DNA of 64,000 nt from assembly GCF_029955155.1 (NCBI RefSeq), contig NZ_JAPNOZ010000011.1, positions 62,001-126,000 of the forward strand, read 5' to 3'. The translations under genes were made by a program, and so were the position numbers. Position 1 is the stretch's first letter. Each line of letters opens with the position of its first letter. Under the pieces are notes generated by a model. It did no database searches, was not told the origin of the DNA, and saw only the letters and a list, made by a program, of their open reading frames with translations. Positions 38,451-48,000 of the stretch are shown one piece after another. The DNA comes from Psychrobacillus sp. NEAU-3TGS. Lineage in GTDB: Bacteria; Bacillota; Bacilli; Bacillales_A; Planococcaceae.

Positions 38451-38466
38451 ATACTATATGTTGTGT
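38451..38466 (-). promoter_or_regulatory. NrdR box 2
   Basis: ATACTATATGTTGTGT, 33 bases (about three helical turns) from box 1, the usual tandem arrangement. Predicts repression of nrdJ by NrdR when dATP is high. Confidence 0.7.
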
Positions 38467-38540
38467 TATTTTGCAAATGAATAGATTTGACGCAAACCTA
38501 ATGATCGCAGTAGTCAATGGACTAAATGACTAAAAAAAAA

Positions 38541-39407
38541 TTATTTTCTAAAGTTCCATTCATCATTAGCATATCGCTTTGCTTCCAAATCTTTTACATA
38601 CAACTCTTGTTCTTCTGTTAACTTATATTCCACTAATTCAATTTCCAAAGCGTCTTCAAAACCTTTTTTAAATGCCACCTTGCATTCATCGATCGTGACC
38701 GGATTTTTACTAATTTTGTTGATGGCAACCGCTTTTTTCGACAAACTCGCTTTTACTCTTTCCCTTAATTCATCAGAGGAAAACTTAAATGTTTGAATTA
38801 ACTTATCTTCATCTAAATCCAATAAAATAGCTCCGTGCTGCAAAATGACCCCTTTTTGCCTTGTTTGTGCACTACCTGCCACTTTTCTACCCTCTACTAC
38901 AAGTTCATACCAACTTGGAGAATCAAAACATACAGCAGATTTCGGTTTTTTTAGATCCTCTCTTTTTTGTTCCGTATCTGGAACAGAAAAATAAGCATCT
39001 AAACCGAGATTCTGGAAGCCAAGTAACAAACCTTCACTAATGACCCGGTAAGCTTCCGTTACAGTTGCAGGCATATCAGGATAACTTTCTGTCACAATTA
39101 CGCTATATGTAAGTTCATGTTCATGGAGCACGCCTCTTCCACCGGTAGGTCTTCGAACAAATCCTAGTCCTAATTTTTCAATGGCATCCATGTCTATTTC
39201 TTTCTCAACCGATTGAAAATAGCCAATCGATAAAGTAGCGGGATTCCACTCATAAAATCGTATGACTGGTGGGATGAGCCCCTCGCTATGCCAATCTAAT
39301 AGCGCCTCATCAAGTGCCATATTATATGCTGGACTACAAGGTCCAGAATTAATGAAATACCATTTGTCTTTTCCACGTAAGTCTTCTCCCTTCACAACGA
39401 TATTCAT
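38541..39407 (-). CDS. lipM: Octanoyl-[GcvH]:protein octanoyltransferase LipM
   Basis: A 288-residue member of the biotin/lipoate ligase-like family. Signatures: [44 protein letters not shown] and the catalytic cysteine in [13 protein letters not shown]. Loads octanoate onto GcvH, the first step of lipoylation, serving the bkd and gcv complexes nearby. The ATG at 39407 lacks a ribosome site. GTG at 39376 has GGGAG nine bases upstream but is one base out of frame across AAAA (39369-39372), so the N-terminus may be misread. Confidence 0.9.
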   Translation of the reverse strand: MNIVVKGEDLRGKDKWYFINSGPCSPAYNMALDEALLDWHSEGLIPPVIRFYEWNPATLSIGYFQSVEKEIDMDAIEKLGLGFVRRPTGGRGVLHEHELTYSVIVTESYPDMPATVTEAYRVISEGLLLGFQNLGLDAYFSVPDTEQKREDLKKPKSAVCFDSPSWYELVVEGRKVAGSAQTRQKGVILQHGAILLDLDEDKLIQTFKFSSDELRERVKASLSKKAVAINKISKNPVTIDECKVAFKKGFEDALEIELVEYKLTEEQELYVKDLEAKRYANDEWNFRK

Positions 39408-39480
39408 TTTATCAAATAGATTGAATTGTATCTAGTGAATCTTTTATAATAGATATGGAAACATAGAAAGGGGAAAGACC

Positions 39481-39864
39481 GTGTCTAATACTTTATACTT
39501 TTTAATAGCCGTAATTGTCGTGTTAATAGTTTACGCTATTATTCAAGCATTACGATTAAAAAAAGCAGTTACAAACCTTACGCAAGAACAGTTTATAACG
39601 GGTTATCGTAAAGCCCAACTTATCGATGTGAGAGAACCAAAAGAATTCGATGCTGGACATATTCTTGGAGCAAGAAATATTCCTTCGTCACAACTTCGCC
39701 AACGTTTCAAAGAAATTCGCCCAGATAAGCCTGTTTACTTATATTGCCAAAGCAGCGCAAGAAGTTCTCGTGCAGCAATGTTTTTAAAGAAAAAAGGCTA
39801 TTCTGATTTAAACCAACTTCAAGGTGGCTTCAAAACTTGGACAGGTAAGATTAAAACAAAATAA
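39481..39864 (+). CDS. yqhL: Membrane-anchored rhodanese-like protein YqhL
   Basis: 127 residues. An N-terminal membrane helix (FLIAVIVVLIVYAIIQAL), then a rhodanese domain: LIDVREPKEFDAGHI and the active-site loop VYLYCQSSARSSR with its cysteine. GTG start, with AAAGGGGAAAG upstream. Sulfur-carrier or thiosulfate-sulfurtransferase role is inferred from the family only. Confidence 0.9.
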   Translation: MSNTLYFLIAVIVVLIVYAIIQALRLKKAVTNLTQEQFITGYRKAQLIDVREPKEFDAGHILGARNIPSSQLRQRFKEIRPDKPVYLYCQSSARSSRAAMFLKKKGYSDLNQLQGGFKTWTGKIKTK

Positions 39865-39918
39865 TATTAAAAAGTGCTCCTTGTAAAATGAGCTGAAATT
39901 CTGAGTCTAGATATACAT

Positions 39919-39952
39919 AAAGGTTCTTCTTTTAAAAGAGGGACCTTTTTCT
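39919..39952 (+). terminator. Terminator after yqhL
   Basis: AAAGGTTCTTCTTTT / AAAAGAGGGACCTTT, a 15-pair stem with G-U pairs, then TTTTTCT. Confidence 0.8.
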
Positions 39953-39967
39953 ATAATCATCCCGCTA

Positions 39968-41248
39968 ATGGAGGTATTAGATGCAAAACATGTTTTATTT
40001 TCACATAATGAAGATTTCAGAGAAACACATCCAAACTACGAGGACTTTGCCATCGTATCCAAACGCATTATTCATTTGCTAAAAGAACGCAAATATGCTA
40101 ATTGGCAAACCATCGATATAGGAGAATCTATTTTACAATTAGACGGAAACTTATTAGAAATGATGGAAAATAATCTCGTTACCTATGAAGTGTTAGCATC
40201 TATATTTGAAACAAGGGCACAAAGTAAAATTACAAGTAAATCACAATTGTCAGTAGAAAGTAAGCTAGAGATTGTTGATACCTTTGAAAATAATCTAATC
40301 TTTTTCCCCGAATATGATGTCGCAATGACATTCTCTTTTAACTACTCTGGCGGGAACAGTTGGCCAGAATACTATTTCTTTTCAATTTCGGCAGAAACAG
40401 CACTTACATTCTTGCAAGAAATCAATGAAAAAATGCGTCAGCTGCTTATGCAATCCGTTACCTATTTGGTAGATACCGAGCATGGGGTACAACGCAGAAA
40501 GTACGGCGAGCAAGCTGCGGTAAGTCGTGATGATGTATTATTATCTGAAAGCATTAAACAAGACATTTTCCGATCAATCGATGAATTTTTTAAAGAAGAT
40601 GGACACTTTTTCAAAGATTATGGACTACCCTATAAACGCGGGATATTACTATACGGGTCACCTGGTAATGGTAAAACGACTTTAGTGAAATCGATTACCG
40701 GTTCTACCAAGGCTCCGGTCGTCTATTGGCAAATAACTGAATTCACTGGTAGTCATTCGGTACAAGAAGTATTTGGAATTGTCACTCGGCTAGCACCAGC
40801 AATTTTAGTAATTGAAGATATCGATTCCATGCCAGAATACACACGTTCCGTCTTTTTAAATACTTTAGACGGCGCTCAATCAAGAGAAGGGTTATTTATC
40901 ATAGGGACGACAAACTACCCGCAAAAAATCGATCCTGCGCTTATTAATAGGGCTGGTCGTTTTGATCGTGCTTACGAAATCCCTTCCCCATCTGAAAAAG
41001 TGCGGGAAAACTATTTACGCAAACTGGATATTAAGCATATTTTCACGGATGATCAATTTGCAGATATGGCGAAACGTTCGAAAGGATTATCTATGTCTCA
41101 ATTGAACGAGCTGTATATGTCGGTTGCGCTCAATTGGCATTATGATGGAGAACTCGCTTATGAAAAACGAATTGAGGAACTGATCAAGCAAAACAAACGA
41201 TCCATAAAAAACGATTGGGAGAAAGACGAATCTTCTATAGGATTTTAA
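39968..41248 (+). CDS. yjoB: BCS1/YjoB-like AAA+ ATPase
   Basis: 426 residues, close to B. subtilis YjoB (423). The N-terminal substrate domain (about 1-210) precedes an AAA module: Walker A LLYGSPGNGKTTLV, Walker B AILVIEDIDSMPE, sensor 1 IIGTTNYP, arginine finger INRAGRFDRAYE. YjoB-type proteins are hexameric chaperone-like ATPases, sigma-W-controlled in B. subtilis. ATG at 39968 has no ribosome site; the ATG at 39981 is six bases after GGAGG but lies in another frame, and would be in frame if CAAAACATG had a fifth A. The symbol is tentative. Confidence 0.8.
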   Translation: MEVLDAKHVLFSHNEDFRETHPNYEDFAIVSKRIIHLLKERKYANWQTIDIGESILQLDGNLLEMMENNLVTYEVLASIFETRAQSKITSKSQLSVESKLEIVDTFENNLIFFPEYDVAMTFSFNYSGGNSWPEYYFFSISAETALTFLQEINEKMRQLLMQSVTYLVDTEHGVQRRKYGEQAAVSRDDVLLSESIKQDIFRSIDEFFKEDGHFFKDYGLPYKRGILLYGSPGNGKTTLVKSITGSTKAPVVYWQITEFTGSHSVQEVFGIVTRLAPAILVIEDIDSMPEYTRSVFLNTLDGAQSREGLFIIGTTNYPQKIDPALINRAGRFDRAYEIPSPSEKVRENYLRKLDIKHIFTDDQFADMAKRSKGLSMSQLNELYMSVALNWHYDGELAYEKRIEELIKQNKRSIKNDWEKDESSIGF

Positions 41249-41264
41249 CCATTTATCTATAAAC

Positions 41265-41295
41265 AAAAAGAATCCGCTGTGATTCTTTTTTTCTT
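41265..41295 (+). terminator. Terminator after the AAA ATPase
   Basis: AAAGAATC / GATTCTTT stem followed by TTTTTTTC. Confidence 0.8.
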
Positions 41296-41387
41296 TTCAT
41301 ATAATTCCTGAAACTTCCCTCTTCTATTTTCGTATAACAATCAACATGATGTTTAATTATGAAATCATTTGAATGAGGTGGATTATT

Positions 41388-41936
41388 TTGGCACTAGGAA
41401 ATCGCAAGGATTTGTTTTGGATTTTTGCACTTATTTTATTAATAGTAGCACCATTTGCTTGCATCCTCACTCCGGTCATTACGTCGATTACATTTTATAG
41501 CGGCCCTGGATCGATTGTTTTTGTACCACTTAGCACGAGTTTTTTGGCGCTTGCATGCTCATTTGTTTTTGCAATTATGCTTCTTTGTGCGTCCTATTTT
41601 TTAAAATCTAATATAGTTAGAGCGATAATGATTGTTATCGCAGCAATTGGATTTATACTCATTTTTACGTTAGGTATTCAAAACTATGTTTATCTACATG
41701 AAGATAAAATAGAATTTAATCCACTTCTCGGAAAAAAAGTAGAATACGAATGGGGAAACCTTGCGAAGGTAGTACATGTATTAGAGGAACCAGAAGAGAA
41801 ACAAGATGAAATATATATTTTTGAGTTTACAGATGGGTATGTAATTGAATTTCCTGTATCCGGAGTTGTTAATGGATCAGTGCAAAGTGCAATTTACCAA
41901 AAAGCAAGGCAATACGAAATACCATTTGAAGACTGA
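41388..41936 (+). CDS. Conserved membrane protein with C-terminal soluble domain
   Basis: About 182 residues; not recognised. Three membrane helices (LFWIFALILLIVAPFACIL; a central pair ending LLCASYFL; IMIVIAAIGFILIFTLGI), then a soluble domain beginning YVYLHEDKIEFNPLLGKKVEYEW that looks like a PH-like or DUF5673-type beta sandwich. Start taken as TTG at 41388, seven bases after GAGGTG; ATG at 41373 is inside that region. Confidence 0.65.
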   Translation: MALGNRKDLFWIFALILLIVAPFACILTPVITSITFYSGPGSIVFVPLSTSFLALACSFVFAIMLLCASYFLKSNIVRAIMIVIAAIGFILIFTLGIQNYVYLHEDKIEFNPLLGKKVEYEWGNLAKVVHVLEEPEEKQDEIYIFEFTDGYVIEFPVSGVVNGSVQSAIYQKARQYEIPFED

Positions 41937-41937
41937 A

Positions 41938-41971
41938 AAAGTGCGGACCATTTGAGGACCGCACTTTCTTT
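41938..41971. terminator. Bidirectional terminator between the membrane protein and gcvPB
   Basis: AAAGTGCGG / CCGCACTTT stem with T-runs on both sides. Confidence 0.85.
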
Positions 41972-43432
41972 TTATGCTTTTGTATAACGTAAAACTGGCT
42001 TACGAGCAGCTTTTGTTTCATCTAAACGATTAATAACTGTTGTATGGGGTGCATTTTGAACAATTTCTGGATCCTCTTGCGCTTCTTTGGCAATTTGGAT
42101 TAATGCATCACAGAATGCGTCTAATGTTTCTTTGGACTCTGTTTCTGTTGGCTCGATCATCATACCCTCTTCTACATTCAGTGGGAAGTAGATTGTTGGT
42201 GGATGATATCCAAAATCAAGCAGACGTTTCGCCATATCTAAAGTACGAACGCCAAGTTTCTTTTGACGACGACCACTTAATACGAATTCATGCTTACAAT
42301 GACGATTGTATGGAAGATCGAAATACTCTTCTAGACGTCTCATCATATAGTTTGCATTTAGTACTGCATATTCAGTAACAGCTTTTAAACCATCCGGACC
42401 CATTGAGCGGATATACGTGTAAGCACGAACATTGATACCAAAGTTGCCATAGAACGGTTTTACACGACCAATTGCTTGTGGACGATTGTAATCAAATGTA
42501 TATTTATCTTCTTCTTTTACCAGTACTGGACTTGGTAGGTATGGAATCAGGTCAGCCTTTACTCCAACCGGACCTGAACCTGGACCACCGCCTCCGTGAG
42601 GGCCAGTAAATGTTTTGTGTAAGTTTAAGTGAACACAGTCAAAGCCCATGTCTCCTGGACGTGCTTTAGACATAACCGCATTTAAGTTTGCGCCATCATA
42701 GTATAATTTACCACCAACACCATGGATGATTTCAGCCATTTCTAAAATGCTTTCTTCAAATAGACCTAATGTATTTGGGTTTGTTAGCATTAGGGCTGCT
42801 GTATCTGGACCAGCAACTCGACGCAAGTCCTCTAAATCTACTAATCCGTTTTCATCTGATTTTACTGTAATAGTTTCAAAGCCAGCTACAGTTGCAGATG
42901 CAGGGTTAGTTCCATGAGCAGAGTCTGGAACGATTACTTTTGTACGTTGTAAGTCGCCATTTGCTTCATGGAATGCACGAATCATCATTAAAGCAGTCCA
43001 TTCACCGTGCGCACCAGCTGCAGGTTGAAGTGTCACTTCGTCCATACCAGTGATTTCGATTAAATGCTCTTGAAGATCATACATTAGCTCCATTGCGCCT
43101 TGAACAGAAGATTCATCTTGTAATGGATGAATGTTAGCAAAACCTGGGAAACGTGCAACCGATTCATTAACTTTCGGATTGTATTTCATCGTACAAGATC
43201 CAAGTGGGTAGAATCCTGTATCCACACCGTGGTTACGGTTTGATAGAGCAGTATAATGGCGCATAATATCTAGCTCGGAGACCTCTGGTAATTCCGCCTC
43301 TTCTTCGCGTAGCATACCTTGTGGTAATAATGACGCTATGTCTACTTCAGGAACATCTAATTCAGGTAGGTTATATCCTACACGACCTTCTCTCGTAATT
43401 TCAAAAATTAGTGGTTGGTTATCCTTATGCAT
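41972..43432 (-). CDS. gcvPB: Glycine dehydrogenase (decarboxylating) subunit 2
   Basis: About 486 residues. Carries the pyridoxal-phosphate lysine in [18 protein letters not shown], plus [14 protein letters not shown] and [12 protein letters not shown]. With GcvPA it forms the P-protein that decarboxylates glycine. Start set at 43432 ([10 protein letters not shown]), where ATGCATAA overlaps the gcvPA stop by eight bases; the longer reading extends into gcvPA. Confidence 0.96.
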   Translation of the reverse strand: MHKDNQPLIFEITREGRVGYNLPELDVPEVDIASLLPQGMLREEEAELPEVSELDIMRHYTALSNRNHGVDTGFYPLGSCTMKYNPKVNESVARFPGFANIHPLQDESSVQGAMELMYDLQEHLIEITGMDEVTLQPAAGAHGEWTALMMIRAFHEANGDLQRTKVIVPDSAHGTNPASATVAGFETITVKSDENGLVDLEDLRRVAGPDTAALMLTNPNTLGLFEESILEMAEIIHGVGGKLYYDGANLNAVMSKARPGDMGFDCVHLNLHKTFTGPHGGGGPGSGPVGVKADLIPYLPSPVLVKEEDKYTFDYNRPQAIGRVKPFYGNFGINVRAYTYIRSMGPDGLKAVTEYAVLNANYMMRRLEEYFDLPYNRHCKHEFVLSGRRQKKLGVRTLDMAKRLLDFGYHPPTIYFPLNVEEGMMIEPTETESKETLDAFCDALIQIAKEAQEDPEIVQNAPHTTVINRLDETKAARKPVLRYTKA

Positions 43433-44771
43433 GAAGAGCCCCCATTTCTTGCACGAGTGCATCTATTTCTTCTTTTGTACGTTGCTCAGTTACAGCGATT
43501 AATACGTGATTTTTAAGATCGGAATTCACTCTACCTAAGTCAAATCCTCCGATAATTCCTTTTTCAAGGAGTGCTTTGTTACTATCCGTAATAGAACCAT
43601 TTACTTTCACAACGATTTCGTTGAAATGTGCTCCTTGGAAAGGTACTTCAAATCCTGCTTTTTCAAAAGCTTGTTTCGCATAATGTGTTTTTGTGATATT
43701 TTGAATCGCTATTTCTTTAACACCTTTTTTCCCAAGTGCTGTCATTGCAACAGAAGCTGCAAGTGCATTTAACGCTTGGTTCGAACAGATGTTAGAAGTC
43801 GCTTTGTCACGACGGATATGTTGCTCACGGGCTTGTAATGTTAACACAAATCCACGACGGCCATCTTCATCCGTTGTTTCTCCAACCAAACGTCCTGGAA
43901 CTTTGCGCATCAATTTAGATGTTACTGCGAAGAAACCACAGTGAGGTCCACCAAAAGCTTCCGCGATTCCAAATGGTTGTGCGTCTCCAACTGTAATATC
44001 TGCCCCAAATTTACCAGGTGGCGTCAAAGCTCCAAGTGCAAGTGGGTTTGTAGAAACAACGAATAATGCTTTTTGAGCATGTGTTAGTTGTTCTACTTTT
44101 GCTAAATCTTCAATTTGACCAAAGAAGTTTGGGTACTGAACTAAAACGGCTGCTGTTTCTTCATCCACTAATTCTTCTAGTTTCGACAAATCAGTTAAGC
44201 CATTTTTTATTGGTACTGTTACCACTTGAACATTTTGCCCTTTAGCATACATTTTCACTACATCAATATATTCAGGATGAACGGCTTCAGAAACAATAAT
44301 TTTTTTACGGCGAGTGTGCCCTGCAGCTAAGTTTCCAGCTTCAGCAAGCGCTGTACCACCATCATACATAGAAGAGTTTGCGATATCCATACCAGTTAAT
44401 TCACAAATCATCGTTTGGAATTCAAAAATTGCTTGCAATTCCCCTTGTGAAATTTCTGGCTGATATGGAGTATATGCCGTATAAAATTCAGAACGAGAGA
44501 TAACATGATCTACAATAATTGGCTTGAAATGATCATAAACTCCAGCACCAAGGAAAGAAGCGTACTTTTTGCTATCCGCATTTTTATCAGCAAGAGCTGC
44601 TAATTCTTTCAGTAACTCTGATTCTGCTTTCGCAGGTTTAATATTATACTCACCATTAAAACGTACTTTTTCAGGAATGTCTGCAAACAATTCATCAATA
44701 GAAGAAATGCCGATTACATCTAACATCTCTTTTTGATCTTGCTCAGTCATTGGTAAATAACGATGCTTCAT
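43425..44771 (-). CDS. gcvPA: Glycine dehydrogenase (decarboxylating) subunit 1
   Basis: 448 residues. Typical text: [57 protein letters not shown]. It partners with GcvPB. Located 23 bases after gcvT; translationally coupled to gcvPB. Confidence 0.96.
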   Translation of the reverse strand: MKHRYLPMTEQDQKEMLDVIGISSIDELFADIPEKVRFNGEYNIKPAKAESELLKELAALADKNADSKKYASFLGAGVYDHFKPIIVDHVISRSEFYTAYTPYQPEISQGELQAIFEFQTMICELTGMDIANSSMYDGGTALAEAGNLAAGHTRRKKIIVSEAVHPEYIDVVKMYAKGQNVQVVTVPIKNGLTDLSKLEELVDEETAAVLVQYPNFFGQIEDLAKVEQLTHAQKALFVVSTNPLALGALTPPGKFGADITVGDAQPFGIAEAFGGPHCGFFAVTSKLMRKVPGRLVGETTDEDGRRGFVLTLQAREQHIRRDKATSNICSNQALNALAASVAMTALGKKGVKEIAIQNITKTHYAKQAFEKAGFEVPFQGAHFNEIVVKVNGSITDSNKALLEKGIIGGFDLGRVNSDLKNHVLIAVTEQRTKEEIDALVQEMGALHA

Positions 44772-44794
44772 GGAAGGACAACCTCTTTCTTGTC

Positions 44795-45898
44795 TTATTT
44801 TTCTCTTTTATAAAATGGAGTAGGTACGGTAACTGCTTTTAGTCGTTTATTTCTAATTTCTACTTCTAGCTCTTTTCCGATTTCCGCAAATTTTGTGTCA
44901 ATTAACACTAAACCGATATTTTTTTTGAGCGTAGGAGATTGCGTTCCTGTAGTGACAAAACCTACTTGTTTATCCCCTGCATACACCGGATAACCAGTTC
45001 GTGGAATCCCTTTATCAATCATTTCAATACCAATACTTTTTCTTGGAACACCGTTTTCTTTTTGATCAGCTAAAATAGTTTTCCCATTGAAATCTTGTTC
45101 TTTTTTAAGCTTTACAACAAAGCCCAGACCTGCTTCTAGTGGGGAGATATCTTTTGAAAGTTCTTGACCATATAATGGTAAACATGCTTCAAATCGTAAT
45201 GTATCACGTGCCCCTAGACCACATGGTAGAAGTCCCTCTTCTTTTCCAGCGTCTAAAATATTGCTCCATAAATCTCTTACATCATTACTAGCTGCATAGA
45301 TTTCAAATCCATCTTCTCCTGTATAACCGGTACGAGAAACAAGAACTGATTTTCCAGCTACTTCGACATCATCCGAGAAACGGAAGAATCCAATTTCATC
45401 TAGGTTTATGGAAGTAAGCTTTTGTAAAATCCCTTGTGCAAGTGGTCCTTGGAGTGCAAGTAAACCGTATTCATCCGATTTATTTACAAGTTCTACATCA
45501 TCTGTCACGAATTGTTTCATCCAGTCAAAATCTTTTTCAATGTTGCCTGCGTTTACTACTAATAAATAATGGTTATCTTCTACTTTATAGACCAATAGAT
45601 CATCTACAATGCCACCATCTTCGTAACACATTGCAGTATATTGCGCTTGCCCATTTACTAATTTGGAAACATCATTTGTCATGATCTTTTGTAAAAACGT
45701 CTCACTAGCTGAACCTGTAACGATAATTTCTCCCATATGAGAGACATCAAACAATCCTGCTTTTGTCCTTACTGCTTCATGCTCTTCTTTAATACTAGAA
45801 AACTGTACAGGTAATTCCCAGCCACCAAAATCAATTGTTTTTCCTCCATATGTTGCATAATCATCAAATAGAGGTGTACGCTTCAACTGTTCTGACAA
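44795..45898 (-). CDS. gcvT: Aminomethyltransferase (glycine cleavage T-protein)
   Basis: About 367 residues. [44 protein letters not shown] and [17 protein letters not shown] are T-protein signatures. Transfers the methylene carbon to tetrahydrofolate and releases ammonia. Start is TTG at 45898 with AAGGAGGAG six bases upstream; the longer ORF runs into that site. First gene of the operon, controlled by the glycine riboswitch. Confidence 0.96.
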   Translation of the reverse strand: MSEQLKRTPLFDDYATYGGKTIDFGGWELPVQFSSIKEEHEAVRTKAGLFDVSHMGEIIVTGSASETFLQKIMTNDVSKLVNGQAQYTAMCYEDGGIVDDLLVYKVEDNHYLLVVNAGNIEKDFDWMKQFVTDDVELVNKSDEYGLLALQGPLAQGILQKLTSINLDEIGFFRFSDDVEVAGKSVLVSRTGYTGEDGFEIYAASNDVRDLWSNILDAGKEEGLLPCGLGARDTLRFEACLPLYGQELSKDISPLEAGLGFVVKLKKEQDFNGKTILADQKENGVPRKSIGIEMIDKGIPRTGYPVYAGDKQVGFVTTGTQSPTLKKNIGLVLIDTKFAEIGKELEVEIRNKRLKAVTVPTPFYKREK

Positions 45899-45929
45899 TA
45901 AAATCTCCTCCTTAAGTTTTTCACACATG

Positions 45930-45975
45930 AAAAAGGACAGAGTACCCCCTTTAGATTAACAAGGGGTCTCTGTCC
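45930..45975 (-). terminator. Expression-platform terminator of the glycine riboswitch
   Basis: GGACAGAG...CCCCTT / AAGGGGG...CTCTGTCC on the minus strand, then TTTTT. It lies between aptamer 2 and gcvT, so ligand binding would need to prevent it forming. Confidence 0.85.
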
Positions 45976-46150
45976 TGGCACCTGAAAGTTTACCAAAATG
46001 GCTTTCCTCTTTGGTGGCTTTGCGTGATACTAAACGAAAGCACTCTCCAGAGTTGCGTCCTATACGAGTTCTTTTGCCTGAGAGATTCATAATAGTGATT
46101 ACTTGCTCCTTCGGCGACGCTACTTACAGCGTTCTCTCCCCGTATACTCA
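45976..46150 (-). ncRNA. Tandem glycine riboswitch
   Basis: Two aptamers in series. Aptamer 1 begins GAGAGAACGCTG, has GCCGAAGGAGCAAGTAA and closes with TCTCTCAGGCAAAAG. Aptamer 2 begins CTCTGGAGAGTGC, has CACCAAAGAGGAAAGCC and closes with CTTTCAGGTGCC. These are the conserved glycine-binding cores and linker. It activates gcvT-gcvPA-gcvPB when glycine is abundant. Confidence 0.95.
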
Positions 46151-46268
46151 ACCGCGATATCTGTATATATGGCTTGCTTTGTCTATATCCTAACATTGAA
46201 CATTAAAAGACGCAATACTTTTTATAAAATTACTTAAAATACGAACGATACATCTTTTTTTATATCAT

Positions 46269-46781
46269 TCATTCGCCTTTTAGTCGATTTACTTGGTATC
46301 CAGCATATTCTGTAACTTGTCGCAATGGACGATTTTCGGTAAGGATTGTAATATGTGTTGCTTTTTTATAGGCTCTTCGTCTCTTATTATACAGTTGCTC
46401 TAACTCTTCTTTTGTACTACTTTGCACAATCGGTCTGTTCTTATCATTTTTAATACGCATCCAAATGTCATTGAATGTCGCATCTAAATACAATACTAAA
46501 CCGGTTTGACGCATAATTCGAACATTTTCTTCATTCATCGCAACACCTCCACCTGTAGAAATAATACAGGACTCCTTACGGAAGTTTTTCAAGAAATCAG
46601 TTTCTAATTGTCGAAAGTATGCTTCCCCTTCCTGTTCAAATATTTCGGGTATAGTCCTTTTCTGCTTATTTACGATTTCTTTATCCATGTCGTAATAAGG
46701 CATTTTTAACAAATAGCTCAGTCTTCTCCCGACTGCACTTTTTCCGCTTCCCATAAATCCAACTAAATATACTTTGTACAT
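46269..46781 (-). CDS. aroK: Shikimate kinase
   Basis: 170 residues. Walker A GFMGSGKSAVGRRLS, the shikimate-binding aspartate in YYDMDKEIV, GGG in IISTGGGVAMNE and the lid arginine in KNRPIV. Phosphorylates shikimate in aromatic amino acid synthesis. Adjacent to the gcv riboswitch but with a separate leader. Confidence 0.95.
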   Translation of the reverse strand: MYKVYLVGFMGSGKSAVGRRLSYLLKMPYYDMDKEIVNKQKRTIPEIFEQEGEAYFRQLETDFLKNFRKESCIISTGGGVAMNEENVRIMRQTGLVLYLDATFNDIWMRIKNDKNRPIVQSSTKEELEQLYNKRRRAYKKATHITILTENRPLRQVTEYAGYQVNRLKGE

Positions 46782-47104
46782 GCTTCACCAACTCGCTACA
46801 TATCAAGATTATTTTCTCGCTCTTTAAAATTATCTATTTTAATGATAGTACATCGACTTTTCATACTTTTCCATACCACTTCACATGCGTTCTATCTTAT
46901 AGATAATTTCAATATCACTAACTCGTTTGTTTCATATTTCTTCAGCTACTCACAAAAGAATTGTGATTTAAATGTTATTTTTTACTCATTTTTTATTACC
47001 GGTCAAAATTTATTAATTATTCATTAAAGTTATCCTTATTATAGAGACCTGCTTTGAGTATTACAAGGTATTTTAAAAAGCGACAAATTATTTCTATTAA
47101 TAGA
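46782..47104. other. AT-rich intergenic region upstream of aroK
   Basis: No supported ORF. Presumably holds the aroK promoter at its left edge; otherwise I see nothing in it. Confidence 0.4.
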
Positions 47105-47142
47105 AGAAAAAAACCACCTTCCAAATTAATGGTTGGTGGTTT
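47105..47142 (-). terminator. Terminator of the LexA-box mini-operon
   Basis: AAACCACC / GGTGGTTT stem (47135-47142 with 47111-47118), then a T-run on the minus strand; overlaps the end of the 59-codon gene. Confidence 0.8.
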
Positions 47143-47305
47143 CTTCATATTTATTAAGGAATTCACACATATTATATAATCCTTGTAATTGCTCTGAATT
47201 CATATTTTGAATTTCTTCAATTGCACCGAGAATTACTTCTTTTGGCGCTTTATCCTTCAAGATGTCCGCTAATTCATTTAATTTTTCTTTTTGTTCTTCA
47301 TTCAT
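47126..47305 (-). CDS. Unknown 59-residue acidic helical protein
   Basis: Begins MNEEQKEKLNELADILKDK and ends CEFLNKYEETTNH. Strongly charged, predicted all helical, no membrane segment. GAGGTG lies six bases upstream of ATG and overlaps the stop of the 27-codon gene (GAATGAGGTG), implying coupling. I do not recognise a family. Second gene of a two-gene unit behind a LexA-like box. Confidence 0.7.
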   Translation of the reverse strand: MNEEQKEKLNELADILKDKAPKEVILGAIEEIQNMNSEQLQGLYNMCEFLNKYEETTNH

Positions 47306-47315
47306 CTAAAACACC

Positions 47316-47399
47316 TCATTCTGTCATCGTCACATCTACTATCGCATCTAACGGCAGCACAAATACTTTATAAATTACTTTTAAAATATTAATACGCAC
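47316..47399 (-). CDS. Unknown 27-residue hydrophobic/amphipathic peptide
   Basis: GTG start with AAGGAGG eight bases upstream. The peptide has a basic N-terminus (RINILK) and a core VIYKVFVLPLDAIVD that could insert in or lie on the membrane, then an acidic end. Short and outside usual gene-length limits, but the ribosome site, promoter and coupling to the next gene support it. LPxDxxxD text recalls small phage peptides of unknown function. Confidence 0.6.
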   Translation of the reverse strand: MRINILKVIYKVFVLPLDAIVDVTMTE

Positions 47400-47423
47400 A
47401 CTCGTTCCCTCCTTTTTTTATTT

Positions 47424-47452
47424 AGTGTACGAACATTCGTTTGATTTTACAA
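47424..47452 (-). promoter_or_regulatory. Promoter with LexA (SOS) box
   Basis: Minus-strand TTGTAA (47452-47447), 17 bases, TACACT (47429-47424). The spacer contains CGAACATTCGTTTG (47430-47443, plus-strand reading), 13 of 14 matches to the Gram-positive LexA site CGAACRNRYGTTYG. Repressor binding would block the promoter. Confidence 0.65.
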
Positions 47453-47625
47453 TTAAAATTATGATGTTAATTATTGGGCTAATAAAAAAAGCAACCAACT
47501 CGTTTAGGAGAAGATCGATTCTTTTAGAAGAGGAGATATAAAGGTCGTAAATCATCTATCGTTTTAAACTGTCTTACTAATTTTTCAGACCCGAGTAAAT
47601 TTTTCACATTACCAATATTTTGTAC

Positions 47626-47653
47626 TTGATAACCTGGTAAAAGATAGTAAAAT
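47626..47653 (+). promoter_or_regulatory. Promoter for a candidate small RNA
   Basis: TTGATA (47626-47631), 16 bases, TAAAAT (47648-47653). Confidence 0.5.
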
Positions 47654-47659
47654 GAGAAC

Positions 47660-47768
47660 TGTCAATAACCTTGTGGGAGAATCATAAGGTTAATCTTGTG
47701 GTGTACATAAGGTAAAGTCATTTCCGTTGAGGGCTACCAACCAACAACATTATGGAAATGACTTTTTG
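47660..47768 (+). ncRNA. Candidate structured small RNA, about 110 nt
   Basis: Behind a promoter and ending in a strong terminator (AAAGTCATTTCC / GGAAATGACTTT, 47714-47764, then T's). The body can form AACCTT / AAGGTT near 47667-47691, followed by a second CTTGTGG...ATAAGGT copy. No ORF with a ribosome site follows. I do not recognise a known RNA family. Confidence 0.5.
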
Positions 47769-47890
47769 TTTGTCTGTTCGTATTAAGTTAGTTCAGCACC
47801 TTATTTTAATACACTCATTATCCTGGCATCTTTCTGTTTTTCGTAACAATATAAATAAAAATTTTTGGATAACTATTTAATCGATCATAA

Positions 47891-47936
47891 TGTAAATGAA
47901 AAGGTATTAAAAAAAGCCCGCCCAATTGAGCAGGGC
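47891..47936 (-). repeat. Terminator-containing repeat, left copy
   Basis: ATGAAAAGG..ATTAAAAAAAGCCC...GAGCAGGGC; the GCCC/GGGC hairpin followed by seven T is a minus-strand terminator. A close second copy is at 50900-50946. Confidence 0.65.
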
Positions 47937-47942
47937 AAAATT

Positions 47943-47968
47943 AAAAGGACCAGGATAAGGTCCTTTTT
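47943..47968. terminator. Bidirectional terminator after dinB
   Basis: AAAAGGACC / GGTCCTTTTTT stem with T-run on the plus side and a shorter run on the minus side. Confidence 0.75.
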
Positions 47969-48000
47969 TGTATTCTTCTTAAACTAAAGCACCCGTTACT

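Noticed and set aside
47524-47661. Minus-strand open stretch (LPGYQVQNIGNVKNLLG...) as a gene remnant
   Set aside because: No start codon, no ribosome site, no recognised family, and it overlaps the promoter of the candidate small RNA; may be a decayed gene but not supportable.
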